Below, piece by piece: positions 46,601 through 56,810 of a DNA stretch of 64,000 bases (position 1 is its first letter; every line of letters begins with the position of its first letter). This stretch comes from Beaufortia kweichowensis. Lineage: Eukaryota; Chordata; Actinopteri; Cypriniformes; Gastromyzontidae. The stretch is taken from the NCBI GenBank assembly GCA_019155185.1, contig CM032802.1, forward strand, positions 5,184,501 through 5,248,500, written 5' to 3'. The notes below the pieces were generated by a model. The model was not told the DNA's origin. It saw only the letters and a program-made list of their open reading frames with translations, and did no database searches. The translations under genes were made by a program, and so were the position numbers.

Positions 46601-49600
46601 ACCTATTAATTAGCTTGTTGTATACTGTATACTGTACAATTTTCTTATATTACAAATATTAAGAAAAATTACAAAAATGTAAAAACATTTTTTCAGATTG
46701 ACAAGACTCTTATTTAGTTAATGACCCTGAGAAAATGTTATTGCTATTTGTAACTTGATTAAATAACAAAATTAAACATATATGTCTGATTGCATTACCA
46801 ACTTTGTTTACCTAAAATTTATTTAGAAGACATAAAACTTTAATATACCACAATTTCTGATATACAGTACATTATATCACAAATGATATAACTCCCAGTA
46901 GCATAGCTGAACTCTGGTCATGAAAGAATTTGATGAGAAATATTTGAGATCCTGATAAAATCTTTTTAATGCAGACAAATCTAAGCACAGTTTGAGACAT
47001 TGTTCTCTTCCAAAAATTAAAAGAGTCACATGAGAGATTACCAGGATTTTCTGTTAAGAGAAAAATCTGAGAAACACAAGACTTTCATAACAAACGTTTC
47101 TATTTGTCACTTTTGACTTGAGGTAATTATTGAGATATTAAAGAGATCTCATTTAGGCAAGAATATGATGTGATTTTTTTATTTGTTTGTGCAGCTGGTG
47201 TGAACTGACCTGCTGTGTAGATGAGGGTGTATTGGCCCCGTTGAGTGTGAAAGCTCTTTGTGCTGGACAGTGTTTTCACTTCAGTAGAAGATGAAGACTG
47301 CAGTTTACTTCGCTCTGATTCAATGAATTTTAGTATGAGACTTGCGATCTTATCTCCACCAGTTCCACTGGAAAGTGCTTTCTTCAACACACCTGACTGA
47401 GCCTCCTCTAACCTGAAACACAGTAAAGCTACAATTAAACCAGTGCATGACTGATCTACTGACAGTACCATCTACACACAGTTATAAAAATGGAAAACCT
47501 ATATATATATATATATACACAATTTTTTTTTAAGTGTTCTTAAAAAAAGGGAAATATGCATGTTAAAAATGTTGATAGAGACCTCACATGGGTGTTTAAA
47601 CCACCAAATATTGTCAGTGTGGTAACAACCGTTAAAAAAAACTTTTTTTGGTTTGTCATCTTGCAAGAGCAACATTTAATATATAAATAAAATATATATT
47701 ACATATAAATAGAAGGATATATGTATTATAATTAAATTATACATTATTTAAGGATATATGTGCACTTCAATATACATGAAAATATCAGAGAGAACAGGTT
47801 AGGTATAGTAAAAAAATGCAAATTCAAAGACAAAAGACAAAAATACTTTAAATATTCTGATTCTTAATTTTTTAGAAATATATTTAAAATAGAGCCCTTC
47901 GGGATTCTGGAGATTTGTCACACTGAAAACCCATTCAAAGCATCAAACATTTCTTCTTTAAATATAAATTGTACATAAATTTACAGTCCATTAATACAAT
48001 TTAAAAAACACTGGTTATTACTACAGGAAAAGGAGAAGAAATCAACTTTTTAATTTCCTGAAAAACTACATGCCCAAGCTGAACCAAATGTCCGCTCCAA
48101 ACCTGAGGCCTGACTCATCAAGTAAACATGACAGAGTTAAAGTGAAATATAACATTGAGTGGTCTGACATTACAAATGACATCATATTTGAATATTTATA
48201 CAGAAATTGTATGGGCACAGGTACACACACACAGCATGGGGTTTCTTATTGCAGAGTAAAAGAAACTGCTTGGCATATTCTCTGAAAATCATGACATAAG
48301 ACAACTGGCCAGACTTTAATACACAGCCCTGATGATATGTGCACTGAGCAAAGGGAAGCACAATGATAAATCAACCTCAGTGTGTGTTTTTTCACATTTA
48401 GATCATAAATCTCACCGCTGTCCCCTGTTAACCAAATCTGCCTTATCTTAAGCCATATTCAGAAACCATATGTGCAATATTTACATAATTTGTGCTCTAC
48501 AAATACAGCAGTTTTCTTCTAAGTGCAATATTGTTTTTGGATTTTCAATAACTGAGTTTTTCTTTGGGGTACAATCACATTATTTAACTTATTTTATTCC
48601 TTTGGAAAAATCTTCTAAGCACTTTCCATAGCCAGGAAGGGATATATTCTATAAACCTCTCTGTAATGAGTTACAACCTTTTCAGAACAATGCAGACGAG
48701 AGATTTCTAAAAAATATAAGTAGACCCCATACTTTTCATACATTCACATCCAGATAAGCCATGGAAATAACAGCAGAACTCTGTTTTTGTTTTTCCCATT
48801 ACACCCTATGGGGCTGGTTGCCAGGCACAGAGACATGCAAACCAGAGGACTTATCAGGCAATCTTGTTCATACATTGAATGTCATATCAAAAAAGCTGTT
48901 GAAAGTTTGGGAAATCGCAGCCTGTCAGCACAGGGTAAGCAAAATTGGCACATCACGTAACTCACCGAAACGGACCCATAAATGGAGCTGTTCAATAGTC
49001 TATTGTGATTGAGCTGTATCCACGAGACCAGGCCCTTCCTTCCCAAGTGTATAGTAATATCAGAAGAGGACTTGCTCAACAGTTTGAGAACATGATACAG
49101 TTCAAGTGGGTCTAAACTACCTTGAAACAGACAGTAAAGCTCTTAAACTGAAACACAAACCCAACCTATAAAATATGTTAAAGGCTATATATCAAATAAC
49201 CAATGGTTTCCTTGTACCACACTGAAACTATACGATCCTCCAAAATTAAAATGGGACATTTTGCACATGCGAGGCAAGATTAGATGTTTGTAAATAACAA
49301 CCCTTTAAATTTCAAGTCTATTTATTAGGTACAACTCATGATGCAATGTCTTAGTTTTACTATTTCAGACCCTTTATATAAATCTGAAACACATGCAAAT
49401 AAAATCCATTATCATTAGATCAAAGACAGAGAACTAAACTAGTTTGGCTTTAATGAGTTTCTTTTAAAAAAACACATCTAAATCAATGCTCTCAAATCCA
49501 ACTGGACAGCCATGAAACATGACTGCCAATACTATCGTCATCTTAATTTCTATCTTGTTTTGAAAGAGAGTAGATATATTCCATGTTGGATATCAAAGCT

Positions 49601-50675
49601 CTGATCAGAGATTTCCAAAGGACAAGACTTCTTAACTTCATGATATTCATTGCACCATCAATCTGAGATCAGATGAGGTGTGGCTTTCCAAACATAATAC
49701 TTTTCTTCACACTCGATCATCTTTTGTTCTTCTGCATCTGTACACAATACGAAAGACGTTATTAAAGCAGCATCTGCTCACCGAACGTGCCAATCATAAT
49801 AAATATTGAGCAGTCCGTCTTTTTGCTCAGATTATCATGCTTTGGCAAAACATTAGGTAAGATTAATTTTTTACTTCAGGGCTGTGAGAAGATAAGGGTT
49901 ACTTAAGGTTTCTTACTCCATTAAGTGAGGAAATGTACTCAGCGTCATTGTTAACAACTGTTCCAGTCATGTGCACTGAATGGAATTATAATCTTAAATA
50001 TAAACATATGAATCCTTTATGGGGTGCTGTGTACATTACAGTACATTCTCAAGGGAGCAGATCAAGGGAGGACAAACATGCTTCAGTTTCGGGGATATAC
50101 TGCCTCGTGCTGGTACAGTAGTGTGGGAATTTACAGTAGATCATGTAAATATGGAGTATGAGAGTGCCCTCTGCAGGCAAGTTCTAGTAGCACACATCAT
50201 TTCATTTCATTCTATATATTGTTTTCTCTCTTGTGGTAAGCAAAAGTGATTTCGTCCACTAAACGTGCACAAACACACACAGTTGGGTTTCCATGTTTTA
50301 TGTGGATTTTCCACAGACATAATGATTTTTTTACTGTACAAACTGTATATTGTATCCTGTAACTCTCACCCTACCTCTAAACCTATATATCACACAAACC
50401 TTTCTGCATTTTTACATTTTTAAATAAACATCCAAAGAAATTCACCACAAGGTTGAAAAAAAAACTTTAAAAAACTTTGAAAAAAAAAATTATCTTTATG
50501 TGGACATTTGGTCCCTACACTGTATAGGGTTTACCAGGACCACAAACACACACACAAGCACGTGCGGACACACACACAAGCACGCGCGGACACGCACACA
50601 AGCACGCGCGGACACACACACAAGCACACAAGCACGCGCAGACACACACACACACACACACACACGCGCGGACAC

Positions 50676-50709
<34 letters not shown>

Positions 50710-53700
50710 GCACGCGCGGACACACAAGCACGTGCGACACACACACACACACACACACACACGCACGCGGACACACACACACACAAGCACGCGCGGACAC
50801 ACACACACACAAGCACGCGCGGACACACAAGCACGCGCGGACACACACACACACACACACACACACGGCTTCCATCAGCAAGCCTGTGACTGATAAAATG
50901 TGACATTTGAAAAAATAAAGAGAGAGAGAGTTTACTTTGTTAACCAAATGTAAACAAAGTGTACTTCATTCCTAAAGTAAAGGACAAATCATTGGTTTTA
51001 GTATCTACAGTAGAAATGCTTAAAATAACATACTGAGTATTATAAGGCCTTATTACACGGCACTCGTGGAATATTCCTAATTGGCCAGTCATGAAAGTCT
51101 AAAGCATTATTTAAGGCTGTCAAAAGTTATGATATTTTAACTCAAAATAGGCTTAAGTATTAAACACTGCACTGTTTGAAATTAATTATTGCACTTGAAA
51201 CAGACTTGAAAATTACACAGTTTACATTCCAAATAGGGCTGCGTTAAGAGTTTACTTACTTGAGCGGTTGCCAGCGTAATGCATACGTCTTCCAGTCATT
51301 TGGGTTAGCATCTCTGGGAGCTCGGTCTGAGTCAAACACAGAGATGTTTTGGTGGATGGTGGTGACCTCGGGTGTGGTCGTGGTGGTGGAAAGTGTAGTG
51401 ACAGCTGGTGTGGCTACGTTTGAGGGTATGGTGGGACCAAGCTGTGCTTTTATCCAGGAGCTTTGAGTTAAGGAAGCGTGTTCACAGCGGTGACCGTGGA
51501 AACCCGGACGACATTGACAGATGTTCAGCCGGCGACAAATCGCTTTATTATGGCATCGTGGATGACATCTTGCTAGTGAGACAGTGAGAAACAGAATATT
51601 TTTATAGTATTGTACTGTATTTTATCAACATGGCACAATGCGCATGCAATTCTTTAATGTTTTTTTTTTCTTCCTCATACTGTATCTCTCAATTTTACAA
51701 ACTGGAGTGTCAATCTTAACAGCACTTTTAGGAACTCCTAACTTGCACAAACTTGCAAGCGACATTGCACTAAAATTCACGCAGGAGCTCACCACAGAGG
51801 AGGTACTGGCCCTTTAAATGCACCTGGGTCAAGGGGTTAGTTATTACAGTGTAAATCTACCTAAATAAGGATTAACAAGATGTGGATTATGATGAGAAAG
51901 CTGTGGTAAAAAGCTCAGGCTAATGAAAGCTGCCTCAACCTGGTATTGGCCTAGTAGTTTTGGCCTAGATATGAGGAATGTTATAATGTTCAGTCATCTA
52001 GCTTTAAAAACAAAAAGTATGTTTTTACAGCAGAAACTGAAAGGCCTGTTCTGTATGTGCAAATCTTTAACACTCTTTATAATCCACATAAGCCTAATAA
52101 AATAAACAAAGAGAGAATTGTGAACAAATAACATCTAAACTTGGAACAATAAACTCTGTGTATAGTAAATTAAATTGATACCAGATTTTTATAAACTACA
52201 TGCACTTTTCAATATCAACTTCAGAAACAACGACTAAAGGCAATTCAAAAGGCACATACTGTACAAGGTAAAGTGTCAAGGTAAAGCAAGGACTTTAGTG
52301 CATAGCATTAAACTGAGCAACACCGTTTTGGATTGTATTTGACCTACATCTAAACACCTGAACCGTGACTGAACCGTTACTGTGTTTTATTATTGGAGGT
52401 TCAACACATTGTTGAATCACAAAGGAATTAAGGTTGCACAGGAGCTTTACTCGAATACGTTTCAGGTTAACATATGAAATACAAATCTGATCTCATAAAA
52501 CATGCATTTTTTGTTGTTTACAGAACTTCAGAAAGGATTTATGAGCTAGCTAATTCATACGCATCACTAATAAGAAATCAGATCATTCAAGATGTGTGTT
52601 CGCCATGGGATTGCCATGAGATTTGGGTTTACGCACATACAAGATCAGTTAAAGCTACACATTTTGGAAGGTTTATTTTGTGACTTCCTCCATCCTGTTT
52701 AATCGAAAGCTCACCGGCTTTGCACATGATCCCCCTTCTGTTTATAAATGAAGCTGTTACAGCACCCAGCTGTGTTAACACTCCTGTTCATCAGCAAGTG
52801 AAAACAAAAGTAAAAAAAAGTGAAACTAAATACAAGGATTTGAGCTAATTGAAATTTACATTTAGGCATTTAGCTGACGCTTTTATCCAAATTTTTTTAT
52901 CCATATTAGGAGATGAAATACCGGCAGCTATATCTATGTGTGTCTGTATGAACCTAATAGAAATGTATAAACTCATCAGAATTGGTACCAAAAGCCCACA
53001 AAGCTACTCACGTTTTGTGCATTGTCTGGTCTTGGGGTTGACCAGCCATGAAAGACAGCACCTGGTGCCACAAACGTTGGGTCTGCAGAAAGAGATCAAG
53101 GGTGTCAGAGAGAGATCAAAGGTGAAACTTTTCATACTTTTAAAAAACAAATACTAAAATCCAATCCTCCAGCGATCAATGAGTTCACACATATTACCAT
53201 GTAGTTAGAAGAACGTCACTTTTTATTTTACCTTTGCAGGCTTTACGCCAAATCTGTCTGGCATAACTGCGATTTAAACACCTCTGAAAGGACAGCTTTA
53301 AAAGACTTACAATCCGTGGCCCCGGGCTCCTTAAGATGCATTTGACTGGGTGAATAGACTTGGGTTTAAGCTGACCCTTCACCCCGTGTTGTATTCAACT
53401 TGGACAAATAGCGACGATGAATAAAAACGAGAGGGGGTGTGAGTTTGTTATGGACGTCCCCCTCGTTGGGCCTCAGTCCCTGTGCCAAAGCGCATGAGAA
53501 ATATTGCCTTTCCCACAGCGGTGTAGGCAGCTTCAGCAGCGGCACATCTCAGATGGGTAAACTTTAGTGGATTAAGAGTCTTCTTCAGATGCCCGGCCAG
53601 CTTCTGTTTGTCTAGTGGCTTATGGGAGTAAAGACAATAAGCACATCAGCACCACCCGCCTGATCACTTACTTGAAACGCTGTGACCAGCGTGCATAACC

Positions 53701-56507
53701 CTGGTCACCTGACCCTTCAACAGCACTGAGAGGGATTTGCCGATTAGTTACAGTTTTGTGCCTTTATTGTGCCGTTTCTAAAGGGACACTACTGGAGTCT
53801 CTAAATACGAGGAAGAGACATGTGTGATCTCTGTTCAGTATAAGCTGATTGAGACAGAGGTGGTACTTGTGATCGAGGTTATATGGAGATCAGAATGACC
53901 TTTAACCTTTCTAATTCAGCACACAGATATAGAGATTTAACTACAGGCATATAACAAAAACATTGGACCAATAAACCAGTCAAACTTTTCAAAGGCTGAT
54001 TCATTTTATAGCATTTACAGACATTGCTTGATGGGTATAATTAAAAAAAGATTCTTTTTTATGACCGAAAGTTAAAGAGTCGTTCCAAACCTGCATGACT
54101 TTCCTTCTGCAGAACACAAAAGATATTTTGAAGAACGTTGGTAATCAAACAACATTAACCCCCATTGACATCCATCGTATGAACACAAAACCACTTAGAC
54201 ATCTCTCAAAATATCTTCTTTTGTGTTCCACAAAAGAAAGATCTACAGATGTTGAACAACATGAGGGTAAATAAATTATGACAGAAATTTTATTTTTGGG
54301 TGAAAAATAAAAACAAACAGTAGTCATATTCAGAACAGAGACTACTCCAGAAACATCAGTATGCTCCTATCCATTCTTAAACTAAAACAGTGCTATCATT
54401 ATGTCTGTAACACTGAGCTCTTTTACACCAGCCTATCTGTCTGATCTCATAAATAAAGGCCTTGACCCTTCACTTGGGCCCCTATTACACCCAAATAGGG
54501 AAATGCCTGCACTAACAGAACGTAAAGTTACAGTCAGCTTTTATACCCAGTTTGGGTTTTAATGTCGACACCTAAACGATACATTCCAAATCAGACCTGA
54601 GCAATGTTTACAAAGCTAAGAGGGGAGTGACCCTCCTCACATCCCATTAAAACAAGACTCCATAAGAATCAACAATGTCTGTGCTTATTCATTTCACATG
54701 GCAACCTTGACAAAACAGACACAGTGAACAATTGTACATATAGTCTGAGTAAATGCCATTAAAGAATTAGCATTTTGGTATGAACTATGGCAGTTGTTAT
54801 GATGATATTATTTAAAATAACTTATAATGTTAAGGACAAGGTCAAGTTTTTGGTATGGTTTTCAGACTACAATAACTGTTCTTTACCAGCTGGTTTTGCA
54901 CCTGTATGTAACCTCATGTCATCTCTCTGTTTGCCCTGTGTGAGCTGTATGCAAACAAAGATGCCAGTATAAGGCATCTATACCGCAATGAGCGACAAGC
55001 AAAACTTTCCAAAATCAAAATAAGCATACCAGAGCACCTCAATCACAGACAGAAAAATTAATAAAGTGATAAAAATCAAGATTTTTTGCAATTCAAAAAG
55101 AAATAAAAATATGGTTTACAGCTTTCTCCTTGGCCCATTAACTTTTTTTCCTGCACCCTATAACAGAAGGCTATAGAAAGGCTTCAATAAAACTTTGACT
55201 GCAGTCATCGAGGTCAAACATGTGCATTTACTGCTGGATTATCACAAAGCTCCTACTTGCCTGGCACAACCACATATAAGGAATAATAGTGTTTCTGTCC
55301 CCCTTTGAAATTTCAGAGGTGTCAAAGACTTCGTTGATGGACTCTGAATAGAATCCCGTTTCTGAAACTTGCCTTCTGAGCTCTGAACTGTTGAACCTTC
55401 ATTTAGCCTGTTCGCATTGCTAAACTCCACAACAACACCTCCTTCTCCTTTCACAGCCTGTGAAACCGCTACCGCCAAAACCTTACTGCCCCACAACGCA
55501 CGCGTTTGGCCACAGCCAATATCCTTGGTTGACCTGTAGGCACAATGAAGTCCAGAGGAGGTGGGATTGTTTCAGAAGAGCAGTGGTGCATCCATGGTGA
55601 ACCATGAAAGGTTTAATGGCTTTTTGGCTCGCTCAATATGAATTTAAGGGGGAATGTAATTTCCTGCTTTGTAATGGCTTAAAAAGCACAAAACTAGGTT
55701 TTAGCTTTCGCAGGATAATCAGGAATTCCTCTCATTGCTTGAAGGATCAGCACTTCCGGTGTAAGTCTAGTAAAGCAGTTGGGTGAATTTTAGACACTTC
55801 AACATAGCCAGGTCAATGTTTTATGGTGTTTTGATAATTCTTTATAAAACTAGTGGGTGTCTGGTTAAAGTTAAGTGCAGCGCTGTCTCGAGAGATCTAT
55901 AAACTGCTTGTAAAAGTGTGGAACACCTTGACACAATGGACAACAGTTTGGACACCAGGTCAAGACGAGGATTGGATTTGGAGTTAAAAGCACAACATCC
56001 ATTACAAGAAAGTGTCCTGATATCATAGTCAACCATTTTAAAGGATGTATACAACCTCTTTCAACTGCATACATAAGGCACTTCCTATGAATAAACTTCA
56101 TACCTTGTTATTTTTCTTTTCTGTATTTTCTGCCATTGTCATTTTTCTCATTTCTAAGTCAGCATGAATAAAAGCACCTGATCAATTATTAGGCCAAACG
56201 TGTGCACAATCCATTTATAATTTTAATCCTGATTCATAAAAATAACATTAAAAACACATTAGCACGTATACTAAATATTACACTAAAGTATACTAGACGT
56301 AAATTCATGATAACACACTTACCCTTTTAAATCTATCTGTATTCTTGTAGTGTTGCTGTGAGGTCTGTGTTTCTGTGCTTTGCTCCGGTGGTGAATGTGA
56401 TGTGAGGACATCTGATCACTGACTGATGAGTTCACGATCGCGAGGGAGATAACAGCTATAAATAAACTTCCAGATAAGCGAAATGACAGTCTCCTCTGTT
56501 CTGACAT
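13431..56507 (-). CDS. ltbp4: Latent-transforming growth factor beta-binding protein 4, long form (40 coding exons, about 2097 aa)
   Basis: All 40 exons join in phase from ATG 56507 to TAA 13431-13433. Domain order: signal peptide; four-Cys segment; EGF; linker; second EGF; hybrid domain; cbEGF; TB1; Gln/Pro-rich hinge; EGF; 17 consecutive cbEGFs; TB2; two cbEGFs; TB3; Pro/Tyr-rich linker; EGF; cbEGF. LTBPs are secreted matrix proteins. LTBP4 guides fibulin-5 and elastin onto microfibrils and can tether latent TGF-beta. Calls specific to LTBP4 are [60 protein letters not shown], and the Pro/Tyr/Glu-rich stretch before EECGILQGC. Human LTBP4 is about 1620 residues; here ten A/B-type cbEGFs lengthen the middle. 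Detail is in the segment entries below. The N-terminus looks more like LTBP1L than human LTBP4L. Confidence 0.93.
14402..14681 (-). CDS. ltbp4: ltbp4 exon 37: Pro/Gly/Tyr-rich linker after TB3
   Basis: It starts [20 protein letters not shown], completing the TB3 cysteines, then runs as a low-complexity Pro/Gly/Tyr/Arg-rich sequence. Human LTBP4 has an equivalent but different Pro/Tyr-rich segment here, which LTBP1 lacks. This is one of the better arguments for LTBP4. The donor follows ACGGG at 14402; phase 2 matches exon 38. Confidence 0.9.
14775..15879 (-). CDS. ltbp4: ltbp4 exons 33-36: TB2 tail, two cbEGFs and TB3
   Basis: Exons 15879-15808 ([14 protein letters not shown]), 15693-15565 ([16 protein letters not shown]), 15192-15049 ([14 protein letters not shown]), 14927-14775 (TB3: NVCWRHV...[16 protein letters not shown]). 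This order (TB2, cbEGF, cbEGF, TB3) is the fixed LTBP arrangement. TB3 has Ala where the family usually has Gly in GEAWGMQC. Confidence 0.93.
15982..16224 (-). CDS. ltbp4: ltbp4 exon 32: Ser/Gly linker and TB2 (latent TGF-beta docking) domain
   Basis: A 30-residue Gly/Ser/Arg-rich linker leads into [13 protein letters not shown], then [13 protein letters not shown] and [13 protein letters not shown]2 is the domain that forms disulphides with the TGF-beta propeptide in LTBP1, LTBP3 and, weakly, LTBP4. The two-residue insertion that separates binding TB domains from non-binding ones is present as Asp-Ile; LTBP1 has Phe-Pro. Confidence 0.92.
16919..20975 (-). CDS. ltbp4: ltbp4 exons 25-31: last B-type module and the six following cbEGFs
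   Basis: Exons 20975-20856, 19875-19750, 19422-19297, 18662-18540, 17497-17366, 17286-17161, 17062-16919. Each encodes one cbEGF with the D-x-N/D-E-C opening and six Cys, and every join is phase 1. [17 protein letters not shown] and the final [13 protein letters not shown]...[10 protein letters not shown] match human LTBP4 domains in the same order. The intron 17498-18539 is AT-rich and shows nothing else. Confidence 0.93.
21825..22032. repeat. second foldback repeat family (GTGACCCTG ends)
   Basis: It begins GTGACCCTGTCTGTGAAAAC and ends with the inverted form GGTTTTTACAGGCAGAGTCAC, in the ltbp4 intron between exons 22282-22163 and 21667-21548. A relative lies at 31283-31585 and an internal fragment near 28430-28530. 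Confidence 0.6.
23300..23542. repeat. foldback (MITE-like) interspersed repeat, copy 2
   Basis: Contains ACCCTAATGTCACTTCAAAC, GAAGATATTTTGAAGAATGT and an end AACTATCCCTTTAA, shared with the other four copies. It occupies most of the intron between the exon 15-16 array and the first B exon side, and has no coding capacity. Confidence 0.65.
23741..25037 (-). CDS. ltbp4: ltbp4 exons 14-16: EGF after the hinge and start of the cbEGF array
   Basis: Exons 25037-24909 ([17 protein letters not shown], a non-calcium EGF equivalent to human NPQVCGPGRC), 24168-24043 ([17 protein letters not shown]) and 23860-23741 (first A-type module). The interval 24169-24908 is intronic and AT-rich with no recognised gene. 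Confidence 0.92.
25501..26155 (-). CDS. ltbp4: ltbp4 exons 12-13: Gln/Pro-rich hinge
   Basis: Exons 26155-25703 (151 codons, unusually large for this gene) and 25608-25501. After [14 protein letters not shown] the sequence is low complexity, rich in Gln, Pro, Thr, Ser and Arg, with recurring short motifs (RIQQPP, RVQQPT, RPVQPD). Cysteine is absent after the opening CP. In LTBPs this hinge is flexible and protease-sensitive, and releases latent TGF-beta complexes from matrix. Confidence 0.9.
26604..29258 (-). CDS. ltbp4: ltbp4 exons 9-11: hybrid-domain tail, cbEGF and TB1
   Basis: Exons 29258-29190 ([15 protein letters not shown]), 28089-27967 ([16 protein letters not shown] cbEGF) and 26768-26604 (TB1: [15 protein letters not shown]...[19 protein letters not shown]). 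The TB1 exon uses the first of two nearby AGs (CACAG|CACAG); only this one keeps frame and gives the family SQxVISE join. Confidence 0.92.
28542..28620. repeat. (GA)n microsatellite
   Basis: 79 uninterrupted bases of GA in an ltbp4 intron (between exons 29258-29190 and 28089-27967). The Leu/Ser open frame on the minus strand is only this repeat. Confidence 0.97.
30804..36086 (-). CDS. ltbp4: ltbp4 exons 6-8: second EGF, linker and hybrid domain
   Basis: Exons 36086-35862 ([20 protein letters not shown], ending at IPV plus a Ser-rich linker), 32091-31817 ([18 protein letters not shown] linker, then [12 protein letters not shown]) and 30906-30804 ([19 protein letters not shown], hybrid domain). 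These match human LTBP4 segments NGGVCVKPDRC, EHPQEASVVVHQV and ASPLPGLRTQEVCCRG in order. Phases 1, 0, 1 are consistent. Confidence 0.92.
31283..31585. repeat. GTGACCCTG-type foldback repeat interrupted by a fish SINE-like tail
   Basis: The left end is GTGACCCTGCCTGTGAAAAC and the right end the inverted GGTTTTCTCTGGCAGGGTTAC. Inside, about 31468-31522, is GTAAGTCGCTTTAAATAAAA followed by GCATCTGCTAAATGAATAAA, a tail I recall as widespread in fish genomes. It appears inserted in or shared by the element. Confidence 0.55.
32092..35861 (-). other. ltbp4 intron 6
   Basis: 3.8 kb with no coding exon recognised. A stretch at about 34540-34700 is less AT-rich and could be a conserved element, but I cannot test this. 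Confidence 0.5.
36087..42516 (-). other. ltbp4 intron downstream of the short-form start exon
   Basis: 6.4 kb without recognised exons. It contains a foldback repeat copy (38636-38872), a doubled AAATCCCCCG near 39413-39433, and a denser unique stretch at about 41380-41650. Confidence 0.5.
38636..38872. repeat. foldback (MITE-like) interspersed repeat, copy 3
   Basis: Contains GGTTCATCCAAAAATTTTAA, ACACAAAAGAAG, TGACCCCCATTGACTTCCAT and TTTTGTGTTCCACAGAAGAA, matching the other copies in order. Confidence 0.65.
42517..42778 (-). CDS. ltbp4: ltbp4 short-form first exon / long-form exon 5 (overlapping use)
   Basis: An ATG at 42778 in excellent context (CACCATG) opens [20 protein letters not shown], a clear signal peptide, followed by [20 protein letters not shown], the conserved short-form start of LTBPs (compare RIKVVFTPSIC in LTBP1S). 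The exon ends at donor GTAAGT after 42517, phase 1. Within it, TTTATTTAG|TC at 42724/42723 is a good acceptor that joins exon 4 (phase 1) in frame as A-V-D-A-Q. The long form would thus use 42723-42517 and the short form 42778-42517. Confidence 0.85.
42779..43320 (-). promoter_or_regulatory. probable short-form ltbp4 promoter and 5' UTR
   Basis: Directly upstream of the short-form ATG and less AT-rich than the flanking intron. It includes a GC-box-like GGGGAGGGGCGG near 43205-43225 on the plus strand and CT/GA-rich DNA at 43240-43300. No TATA box is obvious at the expected place. The assignment rests mainly on the downstream signal-peptide exon. Confidence 0.45.
43452..43862. repeat. foldback (MITE-like) interspersed repeat, copy 4
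   Basis: It starts ATTAAAGGAATAGTTCACCC and ends TTTGGATGAACTATAT, the inverted counterpart. The longest and most complete-looking copy in the window. Confidence 0.7.
43863..47209 (-). other. ltbp4 intron 4, remainder
   Basis: No exon recognised. A perfect 9-base inverted repeat (CCCAGAGCT / AGCTCTGGG) surrounds a GATA-type CTTATC at 46058-46085. Confidence 0.5.
47210..56507 (-). CDS. ltbp4: ltbp4 exons 1-4, long-form-specific N-terminus
   Basis: Exons 56507-56323, 53082-53012, 51572-51260, 47412-47210. The first holds a signal peptide (hydrophobic core [17 protein letters not shown]) and a His/Arg/Lys-rich stretch ([15 protein letters not shown]) that could bind heparan sulphate. The second gives the four-Cys motif [10 protein letters not shown]. 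The third gives the [22 protein letters not shown], then a Thr-rich linker. The fourth gives [12 protein letters not shown], following WQPLK, as in the LTBP WQPLTLQEA motif. Joins are phases 2, 1, 2, 1. Very long introns separate them, typical of an upstream alternative promoter. Confidence 0.88.
47413..51259 (-). other. ltbp4 intron 3
   Basis: 3.8 kb without recognised exons; contains the CA/CG minisatellite at 50541-50867. Otherwise AT-rich and unremarkable. Confidence 0.5.
50541..50867. repeat. (CA)n / ACACAAGCACGCGCGG minisatellite, alternating purine-pyrimidine
   Basis: About 327 bases made of CA runs punctuated by an AAGCACGCGCGGAC unit repeated roughly nine times. All six-frame open frames across it are repeat artefacts. 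The CA and CGCGCG runs alternate purine and pyrimidine. Confidence 0.95.
51573..53011 (-). other. ltbp4 intron 2
   Basis: No exon recognised. A fish SINE-like tail (ACATTTAGGCATTTAGCTGA, CGCTTTTATCC) lies at about 52855-52893. Confidence 0.5.
53083..56322 (-). other. ltbp4 intron 1
   Basis: 3.2 kb. It contains a unique, less AT-rich stretch at about 53440-53700 and foldback repeat copy 5 at 54072-54311. No coding exon recognised. Confidence 0.5.
54072..54311. repeat. foldback (MITE-like) interspersed repeat, copy 5
   Basis: Shares AAAGAGTCGTTCCAAACC, TTCTGCAGAACACAAAAG, TTGAAGAACGTTGG and the terminal TTTTTGGGTGAAAAATA with the other copies. Confidence 0.65.
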
Positions 56508-56810
56508 CGCTATTCCGACTGCAGGACTTTTCAGACGCTGAGTTTCCGTAGTCGTTTTGCTCTGAGACTAAAGAGTAAATCATCTGCTCGTAGTGATTCG
56601 TCAGTGTTGCTGGTCGTCATTCATTGTAGCTGTGTGTATTCTCTCTCTCTCTCTCCATCTCTAAACTGAGCGTGAGTTTGTGTGTGCGGCGTTCATGAGT
56701 GACATGAATGAAAGTTGCGAGAGAAACTTCTAGCCAATCAGAATAAGTCCTTTCTTGTAGGCAGAAGACAGCCAATCAAAGCTCAGACTCCGAGATGTCG
56801 TTTATAAAAA
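56508..56810 (-). promoter_or_regulatory. long-form ltbp4 5' UTR and probable promoter
   Basis: Upstream of the long-form ATG are two CCAAT boxes in the same orientation (plus-strand AGCCAATCA at 56732-56740 and 56771-56778) and a TATAAA-like element on the minus strand near 56801-56808. A CT-rich run lies at 56640-56660. The start site is not determinable by eye. Confidence 0.45.

Noticed and set aside
50496..50947. Several 115-138 codon open frames on both strands
   Set aside because: They are translations of the CA/CG minisatellite (His-Thr or Cys-Val repeats) with no family similarity.
13431..56507. Identification as LTBP1
   Set aside because: The N-terminus and linker resemble LTBP1, but [27 protein letters not shown], the Pro/Tyr-rich linker after TB3 and the shkbp1 neighbour all point to LTBP4.
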